Source: Clostridiales bacterium (lineage in GTDB: Bacteria > Bacillota > Clostridia > Lachnospirales > CAG-274). From it: a DNA stretch of 64,000 nucleotides. The first letter of the stretch is position 1. Every line of letters begins with the position of its first letter. The position numbers and the translations under genes were made by a program. Under the pieces are notes generated by a model. It made no database searches. It saw only the letters and a list, made by a program, of their open reading frames with translations, and had not been told where the DNA came from. Shown here one piece after another: positions 60,769 to 64,000 of this stretch. The DNA lies in assembly GCA_018371275.1 (NCBI GenBank), contig JAHALF010000006.1, positions 46,114-110,113 of the forward strand. Direction: 5' to 3'.

Positions 60769-60904
60769 AACTACACCTCCTTTAATATTTTTATCATATT
60801 TTATAATATTCACGTATCTATAAAAATATGATATATATTAATAAAATAGGATAGTTTTATCGTTAATAATTTAAAACTTAAATCTTTATAAAGTTTATAA
60901 AAAA

Positions 60905-60945
60905 TAAAGTTAAAGACTATCTTAAATAGATAGTCTTTAACTTTA
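60905..60945 (-). terminator. Terminator of trxA
   Basis: An 18-bp stem (60905-60922 with 60928-60945), five-base loop. It includes the trxA stop codon at its upper edge. Confidence 0.8.
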
Positions 60946-61260
60946 TAAAGAATTTAATTTTGCAATAATATCTTCTTTTTCTGCAACACCAACTATTCTA
61001 TCAACTTCTTTACCATCTTTGAAAAATACAAGAGTTGGTAATAATTTTATAGAATATTCAGCACAGAGCTCGCCTAATTGATCACTATCAACTTTAGCTA
61101 CAACAGCTTTACCTTCCATCTCATTAGCAATTTCATCTATAACTGGGCTTAACATTTTACAAGGTCCACACCAAGTTGCAAAAAAATCAACCATAGCTGG
61201 AAGATTTGATTTTAATATATCATTTTCAAATTCTGATTTATCATTTAATATTTTAGACAT
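60943..61260 (-). CDS. trxA: Thioredoxin
   Basis: Cytoplasmic dithiol reductant, 105 residues, with the active site FFATWCGPCKMLSP near 29-42 and the cis-Pro region KLLPTLVFFKDGKEV. RBS GGAGG lies before the ATG. It stands alone between the CotS-like gene and murI. Confidence 0.97.
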   Translation of the reverse strand: MSKILNDKSEFENDILKSNLPAMVDFFATWCGPCKMLSPVIDEIANEMEGKAVVAKVDSDQLGELCAEYSIKLLPTLVFFKDGKEVDRIVGVAEKEDIIAKLNSL

Positions 61261-61340
61261 AAACTAACCTCCAATATATTTAATATTTACTTTTATGATA
61301 TAGATTATACTATATTATTTAATATTTTTCAATATATTTC

Positions 61341-62150
61341 TTAGTATTTTTCTATACTTACTTTCTTCGCTATATGGTTTTCTTGTAAAACTAAAGAACA
61401 TATAAAGTCAAATTTATCATTTTTATCACTAACATAAAAACTATGATTTCCACCTTTTATATTATATATATTATTATCCATTAAATATTTTTTCATTTTC
61501 ATAGCAGTTTCAAATGCTGGATCAACTATATTTACACTATTACCCATAACCTTTTTAATACTATTTTTTAATAAAGGATAGTGTGTACAGCCTAAAATTA
61601 GAGAATCTATATTATATTTTTTTAAATCTTCCAAATATATTTTGGCAATATCTACTGTAATTTTATCTTCTAAAAGTCCTTCTTCTGCAATGGGAACAAA
61701 TAGAGGACAAGGCTTAGAATATACTTCTACATTTTCTAACCCATCTTTTAACTTTTTTTCATACTGCCCACTTTTTATAGTTCCTTCTGTTCCTATAACA
61801 CCTATCTTTCTATTTTTAGTTACCCTAATGGCAGAACTTACACCAGGCTCTAAAACTTCTATTATTGGTATGTCTATAAAATGTTTTTTTAAATCATCAT
61901 AACAGTTAGAACTAACTGTATTACAAGCAATAATGATAGCTTTAACATTTTGTTCTTTTAAAAATTTTATTATTTGACAAGAAAATTTATATATCAATTC
62001 TTTAGATTTTGAACCATATGGAACTCTTGCTGTATCTCCAAAATAAACAATGTTTTCTTTTGGTAAAACATTTATAACTTCTTTAACTACTGTAAGCCCA
62101 CCAACACCAGAATCAAATATCCCTATTGGTCTTTCGTCTATGCTAATCAT
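61341..62150 (-). CDS. murI: Glutamate racemase MurI
   Basis: Makes D-glutamate for peptidoglycan. The 269 residues have IGIFDSGVGGLTVVKEV, the two catalytic Cys in AIIIACNTVSSNCYD and LILGCTHYPLLKN, and GDTARVPYGSKS. It is the second gene after ddl with a five-base gap, so D-Ala-D-Ala and D-Glu supply are linked. Confidence 0.97.
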   Translation of the reverse strand: MISIDERPIGIFDSGVGGLTVVKEVINVLPKENIVYFGDTARVPYGSKSKELIYKFSCQIIKFLKEQNVKAIIIACNTVSSNCYDDLKKHFIDIPIIEVLEPGVSSAIRVTKNRKIGVIGTEGTIKSGQYEKKLKDGLENVEVYSKPCPLFVPIAEEGLLEDKITVDIAKIYLEDLKKYNIDSLILGCTHYPLLKNSIKKVMGNSVNIVDPAFETAMKMKKYLMDNNIYNIKGGNHSFYVSDKNDKFDFICSLVLQENHIAKKVSIEKY

Positions 62151-62155
62151 AAAAT

Positions 62156-63232
62156 TTACTCCATATTTTTATTATTAAAATCTTCAAAAGCTAAGTCTAT
62201 AAGATTGTCTAACAATTCTGGTAGCAATATACCCTTATCTCTCCATAACATATGATACATACTTATAGATGTAAATCCTGGAAAAGTATTTATTTCATTA
62301 AATATAACTCTATTAGTTTCATTTTGTATAAAAAAGTCTACTCTAGATAATCCTCTACCATCTAAAGCTTTAAATATATTTATAGCCTTTGTTCTTATTT
62401 CTTCTGATATCTCTATTGGTATATTAGCAGGTATTACTGTTTTTGACTCTTCATTATTATATTTTGCATCAAAATCATAAAAATCTGCTGCTGATAAAAC
62501 TTCCCCAACATTAGTAGCCTTAACATTATAATTTCCTAAAACAGCACATTCTACCTCTCTACCATATATATTTTCCTCTATAATAACCTTAATATCATAT
62601 AAAAAGGCGTCGTCAATAGCCTTTTGCAACTCTTTTCTATCATTAGCTTTTGATACACCTTTTGAAGAACCTGCATTTGCTGGTTTAACAAAACAAGGAT
62701 ATCCCAAATAATTTTCTATATCTTCATATATATTATCTATATTCTTCATACTGTGTTTATATACTACTTTATATTTAGCTTGATCTATATTTATACTCTC
62801 AGCAATAATCTTTGTATATAACTTATCCATTGAAACTGCTGAGGATAAAACATTACAACCTACATAAGGTATTTTAGCTAATTCCAAAAGACCTTGTATA
62901 GTACCATCTTCACCAAATTTACCGTGAAGAACTGGTATGACTACATCTATAGGCATAAATCTTATTTTATCACCTACGATTCTTATTATTCCTTTATGTG
63001 ATGTATCTGGACTTATAATAGCATTTGTAGAATAAGATTCCCAATCTGTATTGCATATGTTTTCTATAGGTCCATCATATATTTTCCACTGTCCATCTTT
63101 AGATATATATATAGGTAAAACCAAATACTTTGCTTTAGATAAATTAGATATTATTGTAGACGCAGATATTTTTGATATCTCGTGTTCAGATGATTGCCCT
63201 CCAAATAATACTGCAACAACCTTTTTAGCCAT
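62156..63232 (-). CDS. ddl: D-alanine-D-alanine ligase
   Basis: Joins two D-Ala with ATP for the peptidoglycan stem. I use the ATG at 63230-63232 (MAKKVVAVLFGG), with AAGGGGGAT just before it; a start 16 codons upstream has no RBS. ATP-grasp enzyme, 358 residues: FGGQSSEHEISKISA, HGKFGEDGTIQGLLEL, KPANAGSSKGVSKA, and FNEINTFPGFTSISMY at the metal site. Tyr near 208 in this class suggests D-Ala rather than D-Lac use, but I have not resolved that residue. First gene of ddl-murI. Confidence 0.95.
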   Translation of the reverse strand: MAKKVVAVLFGGQSSEHEISKISASTIISNLSKAKYLVLPIYISKDGQWKIYDGPIENICNTDWESYSTNAIISPDTSHKGIIRIVGDKIRFMPIDVVIPVLHGKFGEDGTIQGLLELAKIPYVGCNVLSSAVSMDKLYTKIIAESINIDQAKYKVVYKHSMKNIDNIYEDIENYLGYPCFVKPANAGSSKGVSKANDRKELQKAIDDAFLYDIKVIIEENIYGREVECAVLGNYNVKATNVGEVLSAADFYDFDAKYNNEESKTVIPANIPIEISEEIRTKAINIFKALDGRGLSRVDFFIQNETNRVIFNEINTFPGFTSISMYHMLWRDKGILLPELLDNLIDLAFEDFNNKNME

Positions 63233-63360
63233 ACTTATCCCCCTTTTTTTGTATTTTATAAATACTTTATTATATGCCAAAATAAAGATATTGTTTTTGT
63301 CCTAGTAGAATTATGTAAAATTAACCTTATTATAACCTAATATTAATAAAAATGCAAAGA

Positions 63361-63389
63361 AAAAATCAGATATATTTCTATATCTGATT
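63361..63389 (-). terminator. Terminator of the tRNA/5S cluster
   Basis: AATCAGATATA (63364-63374) pairs with TATATCTGATT (63379-63389); on the minus strand a T run follows. It lies 8 bases after tRNA-Lys. Confidence 0.85.
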
Positions 63390-63396
63390 AAAACTA

Positions 63397-63469
63397 TGAG
63401 TCACCCGGGGTTCGAACCCGGGACACCTGGATTAAAAGTCCAGTGCTCTACCAACTGAGCTAGTGACCC
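63397..63469 (-). tRNA. tRNA-Lys (TTT)
   Basis: 73 nt cloverleaf: acceptor GGGTCAC/GTGACTC, D-loop AGCTCAGTTGGTAGAGC, anticodon stem ACTGGACTTTTAATCCAGG with TTT, T-loop GGTTCGAACC. CCA is not encoded. Confidence 0.95.
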
Positions 63470-63487
63470 GCATTATATCTTAATAAG

Positions 63488-63562
63488 GGTGGATAACGGG
63501 ATTCGAACCCGTGACCTCCAGAGCCACAATCTGGCGCGCTAACCAACTGCGCCATACCCACC
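63488..63562 (-). tRNA. tRNA-His (GTG)
   Basis: 75 nt including G-1 opposite C73, typical of tRNA-His. Acceptor GTGGGTA/TATCCAC, anticodon loop TTGTGGC with GTG, T-loop GGTTCGAATCC. Confidence 0.94.
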
Positions 63563-63575
63563 ATATGTTAGCAAA

Positions 63576-63649
<74 letters not shown>

Positions 63650-63685
63650 ATAATATCATATTTTAAATATGATAGTTAAACAAAA

Positions 63686-63760
63686 TCGGGGTGACAGGAT
63701 TCGAACCTGCGACCTCCTGATCCCAAATCAGGCGCGCTAGCCAAGCTACGCTACACCCCG
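63686..63760 (-). tRNA. tRNA-Pro (TGG)
   Basis: 75 nt: acceptor CGGGGTG/CACCCCG, anticodon loop TTTGGGA with TGG, T-loop GGTTCGAATCC. Confidence 0.94.
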
Positions 63761-63765
63761 TTAGA

Positions 63766-63882
63766 TCTGGCAACCACTTACTTTCCCAGGCAGTCCCCCA
63801 CCAAGTATCATCAGCCGTTTAAGTCTTAACCATCGTGTTCGGTATGGGAACGGGTGTTTCCCCTAAACGCATCATCACCAGA
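63766..63882 (-). rRNA. rrf: 5S ribosomal RNA
   Basis: About 117 nt. The ends pair (TCTGG with CCAGA). The conserved core GAACACGATGGTTAAGACT and the CCCGTTCCCATACCGAACAC region of loops B/C are seen. It lies between tRNA-Glu and tRNA-Pro. Confidence 0.93.
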
Positions 63883-63902
63883 AAATTTTATTTATATAAA
63901 AC

Positions 63903-63974
63903 TGACCCGTAGGGGAATCGAACCCCTGTTTTAGCCGTGAAAGGGCCACGTCTTAACCGCTTGACCAACGGGCC
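63903..63974 (-). tRNA. tRNA-Glu (TTC)
   Basis: 72 nt: acceptor GGCCCGT/ACGGGTC, anticodon loop CTTTCAC with TTC, T-loop GGTTCGATTCC. Upstream of the 5S gene. Confidence 0.94.
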
Positions 63975-63982
63975 TTATTAAA

Positions 63983-64000
63983 CTCCCCGAGTAGGATTCG
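63983..64000 (-). tRNA. tRNA 3' end, cut by window edge (probably Asn)
   Basis: Only the T-loop 3' half and acceptor strand TCGGGGA with discriminator G are in the window. Acceptor and discriminator fit tRNA-Asn of clostridia, but the anticodon is outside the window. Confidence 0.6.

Overview
The window is AT-rich DNA from an anaerobic, spore-forming, Gram-positive bacterium of the Clostridia type. Evidence for this: an hrcA-grpE-dnaK heat-shock operon under a CIRCE operator; sporulation-associated genes (ytaF-, yunB- and CotS-like, and a SpoIIIE/FtsK translocase); S-layer-homology (SLH) proteins together with the pyruvyltransferase CsaB; an ATP-driven formate-tetrahydrofolate ligase; and strong AGGAGG-type ribosome binding sites. 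No species can be named from the sequence alone. Encoded sialidase, sialic acid and amino-sugar catabolism suggest a host- or mucin-associated life; that is inference.

Layout. 1-3.0 kb: 5' part of a serine hydrolase gene, then a large serine recombinase whose 3' end runs into the start-less body of a Cys-rich protein gene. This looks like a gene interrupted by a site-specific element. 3.2-6.9 kb: an SLH protein and a G5/LysM/M23 peptidase in one operon. 6.9-12.5 kb: dnaJ, an inverted membrane-protein gene, then dnaK, grpE and hrcA. 12.5-14.8 kb: a small XRE regulator and purEK. 14.8-20.4 kb: a CDF metal transporter, a SpoIIIE/FtsK translocase and an unknown exported protein. 20.4-28.9 kb: a sialic-acid regulon (nanA, symporter, YhcH/NanQ, nanK, nanM-type mutarotase, sialidase, nanE) divergent from an RpiR-type regulator. 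28.9-40.0 kb: a cell-wall polysaccharide locus (TagA/WecG, CsaB, O-antigen-ligase-like protein, DUF4330, two glycosyltransferases, UDP-ManNAc dehydrogenase, Wzx flippase). 40.2-45.1 kb: BofC-like protein, Ca2+ P-type ATPase, YtaF, TPR protein. 45.1-51.4 kb: a possible 12-codon gene and a 1586-residue SLH surface protein inside gene-poor AT-rich flanks. 51.4-57.6 kb: class A PBP, YunB-like, YajC, Fhs. 57.8-63.2 kb: nagB-nagA, CotS-like, thioredoxin, murI, ddl. 63.4-64.0 kb: tRNA genes and a 5S rRNA gene on the minus strand.

How it fits together. Sialidase releases sialic acid, the mutarotase and symporter deliver it, NanA/NanK/NanE make GlcNAc-6-P, and NagA/NagB (30 kb away) finish to fructose-6-P. 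The wall locus probably makes a pyruvylated, ManNAc-uronate-containing secondary wall polymer, to which the SLH proteins at 3.3 kb and 45.9 kb would bind. The observations most worth checking are the recombinase-interrupted Cys-rich gene, the 12-codon transcription unit at 45.2 kb, and unusually long perfect palindromes next to stop codons, including one of 68 bp.
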